A DNA stretch of 64,000 nt, from positions 6,389,255 to 6,453,254 of the forward strand of contig KL647289.1 of assembly GCA_000727475.1 (NCBI GenBank). Direction: 5' to 3'. Below, piece by piece: positions 49,701 to 60,879 of the stretch. Position 1 is the stretch's first letter, and every line of letters starts with the position of its first letter. This DNA is from Sarcocystis neurona. Its lineage: Eukaryota; Apicomplexa; Conoidasida; Eucoccidiorida; Sarcocystidae. The translations under genes were made by a program, and so were the position numbers. The notes beneath the pieces are model-generated. The model saw only the letters and a list, made by a program, of their open reading frames with translations, ran no database searches and was not told the origin of the DNA.

Positions 49701-52700
49701 GTAGTAGCAGTACTACTACTACTACTACTCCCCCTCCTACTACTAGTCCTACACCTCTTAAGCCTACTACCCCCCTACTACTACTACAACTATTACTGTC
49801 GCACGTGCTAATACTGTTATACTACTGGTGTTGGTACGACTAGTACTACTACTACTCCCCCTCCTACTACTAATAGTACTCCTACTCCCCCTACTACTCC
49901 CCCTACTACTACTACTACTGTTACAAATGGGGATACTGTTATACGGGTGCGACTACTTCTACTACTAGTGCTACTACTGTAACGACTACTACTGTAGCTC
50001 CTACCGGCAATACTGCAGCTAGTGCTGGGACAAAGGCTCCTGCTATTAGGAGTGCTGCTACTACTCGTAGTTCAACTATTCCTACTAGTACCACTAGCGG
50101 AGCAACTACTTTTCGTACGAGGACCCGTACTCCTCCTCTATTCCTGCTCCGGCTACTACTATTATCACCGGCAGTAATCCTGCTGCTGCTGATGCTACTA
50201 GGAGGAGTCCTTCTTGTACGGACGACGAGTACTGCTCGCAGCGACGCTACTAATAGTTGGTTTGTGGTGCTGCAACTGTTCCGTGGTAGTAGTGTTAGTA
50301 GGAGGAAGAGAACTCTTTGGCGTCTTTGCCGTCGGGGTGAATGCCAGCATATATCAAATTGACTTTGCTTCGGAGAAAGGGACCCGGGAAGGGACTTGCA
50401 CGCGTCAAGCAGCTGCCTTCATGCATGACGTGGGCGGAAACTTTCCCGCCCTTCCTCCCACCTGGCCACCTTCGAGTGTACAACACCTTCACATACACGT
50501 ATATTCGTAAATGCGTAATCGTCGCTACAAATACATATAAATATTCATATCTCTCTATTCATATGTACATCTGCAGATGTATATGTATGTGTTTGTAGTA
50601 CTTTGCTTTTCCACTCTCTACCGACTTCCATATATATATATGTATACGTATATGTATGTGTTTATACAGGATCTTCTGCCCGTGTATGCATCTCGCTATC
50701 CGTGTGTATCTCTGTGTGTACTTGTTTTGTTTGCAGATGTGCCAAGGGGGAGATTTTCATCGCGGAGACGGACGCGGAGGAGAGTCAATTTTCGGGCAGT
50801 TCTTTAGGGACGAGCGACACCTTTACAAGCATGCAAAACGAGGTAGGACACACAGCACAAAGGCGGACGCCGCAGCGGACGCCGCAGCAGTAGCCAGTGA
50901 TGGAGAACAGGGAAGCAAAAAGGGGGAGGAAAAGCCCGAGAGAGGGCGAAGAAAGCGAGAGACGATTAATTTGAAAGGCAACGAAACAGACGCAGCAGCA
51001 GACATTGGGGCACCAAAGGCAGAGCCCTCTCCCAAAGAAGAATCTGCAGCAGCAGAGACAACAGCAGAAACAGCGGCAGTAGCAGCAGCAGAAACAGTAG
51101 CAAAGGACCTAGACTGCTGCCCACATGCAGCAGGAAGAGCAGCCGACTTCTGCCGCGACGAAGGAGGCGCACACGGCAGTCCACGTCGAGAATCGCAGCT
51201 ACAGCAGCAGCAGTCCTGCACCAGCAGCAGCAGTCCTGCACCAGCAGGAGTCAGTCAACGGGGACGCATTTGCAGCGGTGCTGCCAAGCGGGGTGTCTTG
51301 CTCCTCTGTGCAACATGTAGCTTTCTGTCTCTGCAGCCTTCGTGGCTTCCTCCAGCAACAGACGTTTCGGACAAACTGGTGGGGAGAAAATGACCTCCCA
51401 GCCCGCACGCAGAAGCAGCTGCTGCTCTCACGCTGGCCGCCTCCGTTGCCCGTTAACTGAAGTTTCCGAGGCCGCGCGCGCTTGCAATTGTGCGTCTCCT
51501 CTGCACATATAAATGTCTGGGCCGATATTCGTTCACACAAATATATATATACATGTATATGTCTGCACGTATTTGTTACACATGTACACATGCAGACAAG
51601 TAGCGTACAGTACCTGGCACCTGCCTGAGGCAGTCTGAGTCTGCACACGTAATATATACGTATGCAGGGGTACACACATGTGGGCGACGCGCATCTGCCA
51701 ACGACAGGAGAGTCGTACGTTCCTCTCTCTACGTGTTTTTCTCGCACTTGCTCACGGTATGTAGGACGCGTGGGCGCGGCCGGACTTGGAGGCTTCCCCG
51801 CTGCAGTTCTTGTGCTGCTGCCTGTGTCTGTTGGGCGCAACCTGCCGCTGCTGCACGCGTCGATCTCTCCTGTGCGCGCGTGTCTCTGTCCCTGCTGCTC
51901 TGTCTATGCGCCGTGCTGACCGTGTGCTGCTGGCTGCTCGCCTCGCGCCTGCGCTGCCGGTGTCCTGCGGCACTGCCCTGCTGCACCGGGCCCATTTTTT
52001 CTGCAGGGCTGCTGTCCATGGCAAAAACGCGCATGCAGCACTCGAACAACAGTCAATTTTTCATAACCTTTGCCGCGTGCCCGTGGCTCGACGGTGAACA
52101 CGTCGTCTTCGGCCAGATGATATCCGGAGAAGCCGTGCTACAGCAGATCGAGCAGCAAGGCACTGCAGGCGGCTGGCGCAAGCGGCCCGTTGAGATATGG
52201 AACTGGTGAGTCGCGCTGTTCTTTCTCTTGCTGCTGCCTCTGCCACCTATGAGGCTGCCTTGTGCATGCGCGTGCTGAATGTTCTCTCCGTCGGCTTTCC
52301 TCTTCTTTCCATGCCCTGAGGCGCGTGGCCCTTCTTCCCTGCTTCGTGGGTGTTGTGCTGCGACGCATGCGACAGCATCTCCCTTCCGTCTCCTGGCAGC
52401 TGCTGCTGCTGCGGCTGCCGCGGCAATGAATGCCTCTCGTCGTCTTACACTTTCTTCCCCCGCTGCCGTGCTGACTGCATGTACCCCTGATGCCCGACAA
52501 AGTTGCACACGTGCACGTGGGTATTCCTACTGCGACAAATATTGAGAGGGACACAGGGTAATATATCTTCCCCTTGGCGTCTGCTTGTTTTCGTTGCTGT
52601 TGCTGCTGGCCTCGGCTGCTCCGCCTTCCTCTGTACGTCGCGGCAGCTGTGTGCTGCATGCGTGCGTATCTGTCGGCTTCATCCTGCTGCTGCCGGCTCC

Positions 52701-54751
52701 TCGGCGCAGTTTTACCAGGCTGCTGCTGTTCTCCTACGCTGCGACTGTGCGGCTCATCCTCGCAGCGCTGCTGCTGTTGCTGCTGCGTCCTGTTCTCTGC
52801 GACGCTCCACCGCCGTCACTGCTGCTGCAGCTGCGCCCCTCTCCTGTGCTGCTGCTGTGGTTTGCGTGTGTGGGCACCGTTCATGCAGCGGAGAAGTGCG
52901 GCTCAATACGCTGCGGCAAATCCCGAGAGACGCAGTTGCTGCCCAACGCCACCAACGAATGCTGCAGGATCTTATCTATGAGGTATGCGTGTGTGGCTGT
53001 GTCTGTCTGCACGAGCCGAAGACAATTTCATTTACTGTGAGGAAGGAGCTTTGCACCAAGAAATCACTTCTTCTCCCTCCAGTTCGGGAGAAACAAGAAC
53101 AGAAAATGCCAAGCTTCATACATCTTTGTATTACGGAGAAAACATACGAAGGCAGACGCGTCCCTTGTCTACCACGCGACTGTTATTCAGAGGAAGAGTG
53201 TGTATGTTGTACGTAGAAGCAGTAGCAAGCAGAAGCAGGAGCGGCACCGAGAACCCGAAAGAAGAGGAAGCAATCGGAGGCAGCACATACAACAGCAAGG
53301 GATCCTGAAGAGTAGCGCAGCGCGATGCAGCGTCATGTACAGGGTGTGGGGTCGGAGAGGCGTGAGGCGAGCAGCAGCGTGTAGCAGGAGTAGGCGCATC
53401 AACTCGCTTCGAACAGCAGCGACTTCGATGAAGCCGCATCCTTCGCATGTGACAGCAGCAACAGGGAATGCAGAAAACGCAGCAACAGAAAGGAGACGGG
53501 ACAGCAGCCTGGATCAGCGGCAGGAGCAGCAGCACGCCCCCGCAGCACCAGCCAGCTGCTGCCCGAGGGCCAGCAGCAACGGGATACAAGGGTGGCTGCA
53601 GCTGAGTTGAAGAGAATAGCATCGATACCGTTCACACATAGATATCATACGTCTGACTGTCCACATATGTAAATACATGGGGGTGTATAAATATACGTAT
53701 ATGTATTTATGTTTGTTTTGTGTGCGAAGTACAGCCTGCCCCTCCATGTGGGCGCGTGGCTCCCAGCCCTTGCGTAAGCGTAGGAATAACATCCCCAACA
53801 TGCAGCGACACAAGTAGCTCGAGCATATACAGCGGGGTCTCGCGTACTAAAGACAAACACAAGTGTCCTTCAGATCCCTTTAGAAGAGATTCTTTGCTCA
53901 TAGATACATGCATGCCTATATGGAGATGATAGACTTACATGCAGGCTGTAGACGCGTTGCTGTGTGGACATCCTCCCAGTTGCTGTCGTGCTCCTAGTAG
54001 TTCTAGTGTGCTATACACGGCCGCGCGAGTGCAGTGGTTCTCCTGCATGCGTGCCGTGGGTACGCCACCGATCGCTGCAGCTCAGGTAGAAGCTGCTCTC
54101 TTCGAGTGTACATACACCTTCGCGCAGCGCACCTGCTCTGTGTGGGAGTGTGTGTTCCCCCTTCTTATACATGTTGTTAACGCTCTGGTGTACGTACACC
54201 ACGCTGGCCATGCGGTGGGTCTTGACTGTAGACCACGCCGTGTGTGTCTGTCTTCCGCGTGGAGAACCCCTTCTGGGCGTATGACTCTCTTGCTTTGGAC
54301 ATGTGTACGGGCTGCCCACTGCCCGTGTAGGATGCATGCCGCTGCGTGTACACCTCTCTCTTTGAACGGTTTCTGCTGCGTGTACACTTGCCCGGCGTGG
54401 TCCACCTGCCCGGAATGGGTCACGTACCCGGGGTGGTTCACCTGCCCGGCGAACTCCACGTACACCACGACAGCCAAGTACGTAGTCATGTGCCTGTGTA
54501 TACGGATGTGTACACTCACAGCTGTGTTACTCATACATGTGTAAAGACATATATACATGTATGTGTATGCACGTATGTGCACATACGGAGGATATAGTAG
54601 GATAGCAACGGCGCTGCTGCTGCGCTGCTGTTTGCGATGCTTGTGAATGCTGCTGCAGCCGGCGGAACGGCCTGAGAAGCTTTACGAGCCACGGGAGCAG
54701 CTGCGACCCATTCCTGACGACATTTATATACAAGCAAGGCATAATTTCTAG
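42271..54751 (+). CDS. Cyclophilin-type peptidyl-prolyl cis-trans isomerase with long Ala/Gln-rich N-terminal extension
   Basis: Seven exons join in phase: 42271-43806, 45600-45654, 47724-47800, 50737-50842, 52007-52205, 52889-52982 and 54659-54751, about 719 residues. Residues 1-30 (MRPLLRQTASVPRLLPRRY..) are Arg-rich without acids, like a mitochondrial presequence. Then come about 450 residues of Ala-rich and Gln/Glu-rich repeats. The cyclophilin domain starts NPVVFLDISVGGRDAGRMLF. It continues LFADSHPITAENFRCLCTG (55-nt exon), YKNCPFHRIIPGF, MCQGGDFHRGDGRGGESIFG, SNNSQFFITFAACPWLDG and HVVFGQMISGEAVLQQIE, ending in IWNCGEV. The catalytic Arg of FHR, the Gln-Gly-Gly-Asp-Phe loop and the cyclosporin-binding Trp of PWLDG are present. 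The usual MANAGPNTNGSQFF loop is diverged (AKTRMQHSNNSQFF). A 60-residue tail ends IPDDIYIQARHNF. The ATG at 42271 is a choice; an acceptor CTGCAG just upstream is possible. Compartment is inferred only. Confidence 0.85.
43807..45599 (+). other. Cyclophilin intron 1
   Basis: Donor CAG/GTAGGC and acceptor TTGTGTAG flank 1,793 bp. The intron holds a long TATATGTA-rich stretch (44.3-44.8 kb) and, near its 3' end, a CTG/GCT block (45.29-45.53 kb) that would encode poly-Ala or poly-Leu yet is intronic in this model. Confidence 0.7.
45655..47723 (+). other. Cyclophilin intron 2
   Basis: Donor ACCG/GTACGA and acceptor TGCGCCAG join g|gg between CLCT and ETGLGYW. The intron contains a diverged duplication of about 70 bp with core ATATATGGGAT (46567 and 46637) and the GGTGTACGTACACC palindrome at 47188. 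A 421-codon forward ORF inside it (45983-47248) has no recognisable domain. Confidence 0.7.
47188..47201. repeat. Dispersed perfect palindrome GGTGTACGTACACC
   Basis: This self-complementary sequence occurs at 37251-37264, 47188-47201, 54187-54200 and 55972-55985. The 12-bp core GTGTACGTACAC also occurs at 41219-41230 and 55026-55037. The sites lie in introns and intergenic DNA. The surrounding DNA favours GTAC-type words, which raises the chance expectation. Confidence 0.8.
47801..50736 (+). other. Cyclophilin intron 3 (2.9 kb)
   Basis: Donor TTT/GTACGT and acceptor TTTGCAG restore IIPGF-MCQGGDF. It holds CTG-rich DNA (47.87-49.2 kb; reverse strand reads poly-Gln) and a TAC/ACT block (49.6-50.3 kb). 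Confidence 0.75.
49600..50300. repeat. TAC/ACT trinucleotide-rich block in a cyclophilin intron
   Basis: Imperfect TAC/ACT triplets repeat for about 700 bp, interspersed with GTTATACTACTGGTGTTGG-type units (copies near 49677 and 49817). This is the second of three main blocks of this composition in the window. Confidence 0.75.
50843..52006 (+). other. Cyclophilin intron 4, with in-frame repeat ORF at its start
   Basis: Donor CGAG/GTAGGA and acceptor TTTCTGCAG rejoin as Gly before LLSMAK, as the family requires. The reading frame of the exon nevertheless stays open past the donor to 51393 with an Ala/Glu/Lys-rich sequence, so a longer exon is possible. Confidence 0.6.
52206..52888 (+). other. 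Cyclophilin intron 5
   Basis: Donor AACTG/GTGAGT and acceptor TTCATGCAG join tg|c, producing the family-typical Cys-Gly-Glu after IWN. The intron body (52.37-52.87 kb) is CTG-rich. Confidence 0.75.
52983..54658 (+). other. Cyclophilin intron 6
   Basis: Donor TATGAG/GTATGC and acceptor TGCTGCAG, both phase 0, join DLIYE to PAERPEKLYEPREQLRPIP. The intron contains a CAG block (53.2-53.6 kb), an 18-bp minisatellite and the GTGTACGTACAC palindrome. Confidence 0.65.
54385..54456. repeat. 18-bp minisatellite, four copies
   Basis: Four 18-bp units of the form CACCTGCCCGGAATGGGT start at 54385, 54403, 54421 and 54439 within cyclophilin intron 6. Because the unit is a multiple of three, forward frames read a six-residue repeat such as HLPGVV. 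Confidence 0.85.
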
Positions 54752-55341
54752 GCGTCAAGGAGCACGCGTTTTGTGTGGGAAGTAGCAGAAGCGGTACCTA
54801 GACAGCCGCGACGGGAGAAGTGCTGTTCATACGCTCGCGACCATGCAGCAGTGTCGTGCCAGGCTAATACGTTACGGACATTTTCCCCGTCACGCGAAAA
54901 GGCAAATCTTTCTTTCGTCCCTGTGAAGAGAGGAAAAGGACAGCTTCCTGCTTGCCAGACCTGGCGACGGCTGTCTCGGCTTCCTTTCTCTTTTCGAATA
55001 TCTCCACAGGTCTCTGCGTACGAGTGTGTACGTACACCTCCTACACATAAACCCACACACGTATATATATATATATGTATATGTACGTGTACATACGCAG
55101 CAAATGTGCGTACACATTCTACATGTGTATGATTCATGTGCACGCGGGCTACCCAGACGTAGCAGCAGAAACTGCTAAGCGAAGGCGTGCGCTCTCTGTT
55201 TGTACTAAACTGCCTCTGAGAAGTCTGCGCCTGCTGCCGACGCGTGTGGTAAGTACATGTACATGCGTTCACTATACGGTCAGGCTCGTGTACACATGCA
55301 GCAAAGCTAGATACGCCTGCCCTGTGTGCTTTATGCAGCAG

Positions 55342-55418
55342 CGAGAGAACGCTTTAATACGGACGTGGACCTGCGGAAACGCTTTTGGGAACTGCACACA
55401 GGATTACGCTCGCACCTA
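55342..55418 (+). CDS. Possible exon of an unidentified gene downstream of the cyclophilin
   Basis: After TTTATGCAGCAG the frame reads RERFNTDVDLRKRFWELH, then TGLRSHL, to a possible donor CTA/GTAACG. A phase-0 continuation could be 55746-55807 (acceptor GCACAG; ACEFFSSRVAVTT.. to a TAA). An upstream open stretch ends at donor GTG/GTAAGT (55249), but its phase does not match. I recognise no family. Confidence 0.25.
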
Positions 55419-55434
55419 GTAACGTACACGTATA

Positions 55435-55640
55435 CCTATATACATGTATATTCGTTGTCTGTGCGTTCAGGAACACACACACACAGGCAGACACACGCAG
55501 TCCTATTTGGCTTGTATATAGAGAGACATACATACATAAATACATATTATATGTATACGTAGGAGTACACATGTACGTAGTAGTGCACCTATATACCTAT
55601 ATATATGTATATTCGTTGTCTGTGCGTCCAGGCATAAACA
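55435..55640. repeat. 161-bp diverged tandem duplication
   Basis: The stretch TTCGTTGTCTGTGCGT at 55451 recurs at 55612, preceded by CCTATATA and followed in both copies by a GCAGACAC..GCTTGTAT segment. It lies in microsatellite-rich intergenic DNA. Confidence 0.7.
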
Positions 55641-55679
55641 TATGCAAGCAGACACGCGCACCCGTACACGGCTTGTATG

Positions 55680-55715
55680 TATGTATATATATATATATAT
55701 TAATATATATATAGG
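55680..55715. repeat. (TA)n microsatellite
   Basis: A TA tract of about 34 bases, interrupted once by TTAA, lies in intergenic DNA. Confidence 0.9.
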
Positions 55716-56039
55716 TGTATTTGCCGTCTGGAGCGCCTTGCACAGGCTTGTGAATTCTTTAGTTCCCGAGTTGCAGTTACGACGTCGTCGGGCAGCGGGA
55801 TGCGTTAAAAAATGAGAATATTCTTAAATAAGCACGTACCCCCAGAACACCGTGGACGAGCATATCATCACTCCTGCGCGAGTGTAAAATGCCACTGCTG
55901 ACGCTTCGTATTTGCTGCCGATTCTTGCAGCACGTGTGCTGGCTGGAGATGGTGCCGTTGGCGTTGGTCGTGGTGTACGTACACCTGCAGACCGGCGCAG
56001 AAAATACCCGCCACGTTGGCCACGGCGACACAACCATGC

Positions 56040-57100
56040 ATGCAGCACATACATAGCGGTACTGGAGTGATATATGTCTATACGGACATGCTACGTGTAC
56101 GTCAGGGTGTTACAGCTTATCACACGGGGACACGTGTCCATGCGTCTGTAAGGGTCTGCATATGCGACTCAACGGACGCCTACCAGATCGACTTTCGTCT
56201 CTTGATTTGCATATATATATATATATGTATATATATGTATAACTAGTATTTTATCCGTACACACATGGACAAACATCGTAGTTGCTAGAACTCTCGCTCC
56301 TGAACGAACGCACATATACTAGCATTAGGTGCATGTCTCCCCCCTCAGGTACACATACACGGCTGTCATGGACAAGCCTGTATGTATGGCCCTCTGCTGC
56401 ATACACGCTTGCGTACACGTGAAGACAGGTATTACCTGAACAAGTACACAAAAAACACACATGCTCAGATATGGGGATGTACGTACGTTGTACACTCGTA
56501 GACGCAGGTACGCAGAAACAGGACTTAAAATGCGTTTTCAATCGCTCAGAAACACAGACTCGTTCGTCCATACACGCACACGCGTACGCGCCAAGACAAA
56601 ATATGAATGGGGGACAGACAACCACACATGTACCACGTACAACGTGGCATATCTAAACATTTCTTTCCTCTTCCTCGTGTATATACGCATATATTCCCAC
56701 ATACACTTGTATGCCCAGGAAGCTAAGTGACGGCCGCTTCATTCGTCTACGCATCGCTGAGCGTGACGTCCTGGTTCCACACACGTAGTTCCTCCTCCGC
56801 GTGTATTTAAGAGTGAAAACAGACATCCTGACGTCTCACGAACGAACACGAATAGCCAGACTGCCTCCGTCTGTGTTCGGCGCTGATACTACATGCACCT
56901 GCTAGAATTAAAAAGCTTACGGTAGCCTTCGGGGAACAGCTTGTCCAGCCGTCGTCCTGACAGTACTACCAGGACAACGCACACCAGTACTTTCAGGTAT
57001 CCTACATGGACTAATGCTGCTTTCTTTGCTGCTACCGCGTCTGCTCTTCCTCTTACTGCTACTTTTACTGGTTCTATTTCTGCTATCCGTAGTCCCAACA
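56040..57100. other. Intergenic stretch with no visible gene
   Basis: It contains a TA tract near 56210-56240 and short GTAC-rich open frames only. No domain or splice-consistent exon series is recognised. Confidence 0.4.
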
Positions 57101-57800
57101 GTGCTACCAGGGCTCCTAATAACACCACTCCGAAAGTGGTTAGTAATGGCACTACCACTAGTGCCAGTACGCCTACTAAGTACTATTACGACTACTGATA
57201 CCACTAGTACTACTACTGCTACCAGTACTACTGCTTCTAGTAGAATCACTAATAATACTATTTTTACTTCTAGTACTACAACCACTGAAGCTGCTAGTCC
57301 TACTGATACCATAAGTAGGAATAGTAGCAGTACTAATACTGCTATTACTGCGACTAGTGCTCCGAGTAGAATGATTTTCTGTACTGCTACTACTACTACT
57401 AGTACTACTAGTACCACCACTACTACTACTACGACTACTACTACTACTACTACTACCAACGTTAAGATACTGGTGGTAGTAGTACTAGTAGTAGCAGGGC
57501 TGCTGCAATTTTGCAAGCATGTCACTCTCACAGGAATAGTTGTCTTCAGCAATACACCCGTACTAAAACAACAGGTACTGACACTACCATCATTAATACG
57601 ACTACCAGTACTAATTGAGACACTGGTAGTAGTAGTAGTAGTCGTAGGACGACTACAACTTGAGGAGCCTGTCACTCCCGCAGGAACGGTTGCATTCAGC
57701 AATATACCTGTTTTAAAACAGGTATATAGGGGTACTACCCCTATCATTATTACTCGTACCCATGTGGCTTCTACTGCTGTGCCAAGTTTTATCAGTGGTA
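57100..57800. repeat. TAC/ACT block with 150-bp tandem duplication
   Basis: Near-pure ACT/TAC triplets at 57390-57465 are followed by two diverged 150-bp units (GTCACTCTCACAGGAATAGT at 57521, GTCACTCCCGCAGGAACGGT at 57671). Each ends in a CAGCAATA..CC.GT..TAAAACA segment. Because 150 is divisible by three, both strands carry long open frames rich in Thr or Val. I interpret these as repeat artefacts. Confidence 0.75.
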
Positions 57801-60440
57801 CTCATCACTGAGCAATAGGACTACTGACGCTCTTACTGTTTTACTGTCAGTCCAACAATGCATTCCGTCCCTCATGCTCTTCCTACTTTGTGCACTCTGA
57901 GTCTTCGTAGTGTCGCCTAGTTCTCCCATTAGTGGTGGCATGAGTACTAAGGCCGTTATTACTTCTAGTTGTTGCCTTCCTTACCTGTACTGCAACCAGT
58001 ATTGCGCCTCCCCATTGTTCTACCAACTACTGCTGGGACTTTTTCTGCACACCAGGTATTCCACGTAGACGTAACATCCGCCTTTTCAGAGCCGATCTGT
58101 GTAGATCTTCGACGTAAACGTCATTTCTGCTTTTTTTAGCGCCGAGAGGGGAAGTTATGGTCATCTTCGGTAGACAGCTTGTACGACAACATTGCATTGG
58201 TCGGTGTGATTCACTATCCCAACTGGGTCACAACCACGCCGAGTACTATTAGGACTTCTGTAAGTCGTACTGCGCCGTCTCACACGAGTCCCGTCGTCGT
58301 TACTATTGCCAACAGCCTCATTATCATAACTCTCACCAAAAGTAACACTCTTCCAACTTATTTCGCCTGCTCTGACCAATAGTGGAACGCCTACCGTTTC
58401 TACTATTGCTGCCATAGAGCTGGTGATTCCACGTAGTAACAATTAAGTGCTGCCGTTCTTGAAACTGTTGCTGATTCCTCTACTACAGCAACGCAAGGTA
58501 GTCCCTGCAAGAAGAGGTCTGTTGCTCCAACTGTGACTCCCGAAGCTACAACTGAGCAAGAACTCTTCGGCTGTACTTACTCCTGTTCACCTGCTTAGAA
58601 CCGAGTGCAGTAAGCGGTTGCCACTGGGTAAGTAATGAGGCAAAGACGTATCCGGCCATAGATTGCAAACGGTTAGATAAGCGTTGTTTTGTTGATTACT
58701 ACCAGCCCTACTCTCGTGTGCGGACCACGCAAGTGCGTATCCAAGATTGTTAGCTACAAAAGTTGTAGGGAATCGTGAAAGCACTTGCCCAAAGGAGTCA
58801 AGGGAGTTCCGTCATTCCGAGCAAAGCAATATGTGTACGTAGTCTACGTACTAAGAGACGACGGTATGCAACGGCGTATCCTATACAGCGTACACACGAA
58901 TTTAAAGTACGTTTACGATGTATAAGTGTGTAGGCACCACACCAACGTTTCTCTCTCCAACAGCGCCACGTTGCCCGGGTTGCGTTTCAGCGGCCCTGCT
59001 GACCAAAGTATGGGTGGAGAAACATACTTGTAGTCAGCGCGCGTGCTGAACATCACTTGAGACAATGCTGTAGCGTATGCCTGTACTTAAGTATATCTGT
59101 GTTAATCAACGTATGTAACCACGTATATATGTGAATACATTCTATGCTTGCAAATGTCTATGGAAACCAATGTTTACATAGTTCCAAACGTACAACAGTA
59201 TACGAGGACGATACTCCAGTAATGCTTGCGTGAAACGGTCTACAATTGTATACTTCTGTATACAAGTGCCTAGCTACAAGGGTAGTCATTCACCTACAGA
59301 CACGCATGCTTGCAGATACCTATATGTGTTATTAAATACGCTAACATACCTCCTTGTCTACTGAGACGCGTACGCATATATATATATATATGCGTGCATA
59401 GAGTGGTAGTGCATAACAAATTGGAAAACGTAATGCTCCGCAAGCGTCTTCTCCATACAACAAGAAAAGAAGACGTGCGCCACACACAACTGTCGCACCG
59501 TCTACTGCTGTTTCCCTGCCGTTGATGCAGCTGCAGCCGGTGCTCCCGTCAAACGGACTTGCAACCGCGAGCACACGGCGAGCTGCGCGTGACCCGTGAA
59601 GCATTTTAGGTTGTACAAGATATAAACGTCCACAGCGACTAACAGCCCTCTATGCGGGGAGAAATGTGCGACCTTCTTAGAATAAACCTGCACGTGTGTG
59701 CTGTCGTCAATGTACCGTTGTGTCCGCTGTCGGAAAATACTGGTGTACGAATTTATATTCAATTCCGTATATATTTTTTCACGTGAACATTCCGGTGGCT
59801 AAGCGCGTGATGTTCCGTTAAAACAATAGAGGAAAAAACACTATTTCTCTGTGTGTGTTTGTTTGCTGTAAATTCACAGACGCTGTTCTTCGACGCATGC
59901 CAGTACACGTACGTTTGTAGGGAATGTCTCTATGCAGGAGCAGCACAGAGCGACGACGCTCCATCACAAACACAGACAAGTGTGTACACAAACGTGCGTG
60001 TGTCTTGCAGGCTCTCGTTCATGTACGTTTTTATAAATTACTGCAAATATAGTTATGCGCCTTAATCCACGCAGACCCATATATCTACATATATAGGTAT
60101 ATGCTTGTGTATCTGCAGGCATGCATATATATATATATATGTCGCATACGCGAGGATGTACGTTAGTATGCGTGTCCGCGCACATATGGACACGCTCCCA
60201 TACACATGTCTTATCACCCGTATACCTCTATCGGCAGCAGGTACACGTCTGCGGATTATTAACAGTAATACACAGTTACAGAGGAGGTATCTGCCGCGTT
60301 GAGGATCGTCCTGACGCGTATCTATTGATGCGGTTACATGCATACAGAAACAGGCATTCCTATTCGTAGATGAGTCTGCCGTGTTACAGATGCTCCTGAC
60401 ACTTACCTAGTGATGCGTATATATACATAAAGAAGTTGGC
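57801..60440. other. Intergenic stretch with no supported gene
   Basis: Up to about 58.6 kb the DNA is still TACT-rich in a degenerate form. From there it is GTAC/TATA microsatellite DNA. Open frames are short and unrecognised. Confidence 0.4.
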
Positions 60441-60450
60441 ATTCCTATTA
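60291..60450. repeat. 85-bp diverged tandem duplication
   Basis: CTGCCGCGTT (60291) recurs as CTGCCGTGTT (60376), and GGCATTCCTATT at 60353 recurs at 60438, the same 85-bp offset, with CCTGAC and TGATGCG matches between. Confidence 0.75.
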
Positions 60451-60879
60451 GCAACGTGTATTTGTGGCCCTCAACTTCTATATATGCCGTTCACTACACC
60501 TCTAATAAGCTGCGTCGTGGCGTGTGGGTTCGGACAGAACGAAATGCATGCAGACACGGGATTTTCCTGCTGCTGAAGAGGTTGCTTCTGGTGGCGCCAG
60601 GCAACAGCGGCTAGAACTGGGCTGCGGCGTCCGTCCATCTCCTGCGTTGCTCCTGCTGCTGTTGCTGCAGTCGCATGCATGTAAACTGCTGCTGCAGCAA
60701 CTCCCGCACAAAGGGCGTCGAGACTGCGCTGGATCTATTTTTCCAGGGGGCTGCAGCCCGGTTCTCGAATCTTTTCCCTTTGTGTGTTTCCCTGGTGAAA
60801 CGAAAGTATCTGTTTCTGTTCTCGGTGGGAAAGGGCTGCTGTCAACGCAGCGCAGACCCGCGCGAGTCAGCTACGAGCC

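Noticed and set aside
53939..54544. Forward ORF of 201 codons with a six-residue repeat
   Set aside because: It lies within cyclophilin intron 6 and the repeat is an 18-bp minisatellite.
57014..57811. Forward and reverse ORFs of 265-276 codons
   Set aside because: They come from TAC/ACT triplets and a 150-bp duplication divisible by three; poly-Thr/poly-Val translations are expected on the two strands.
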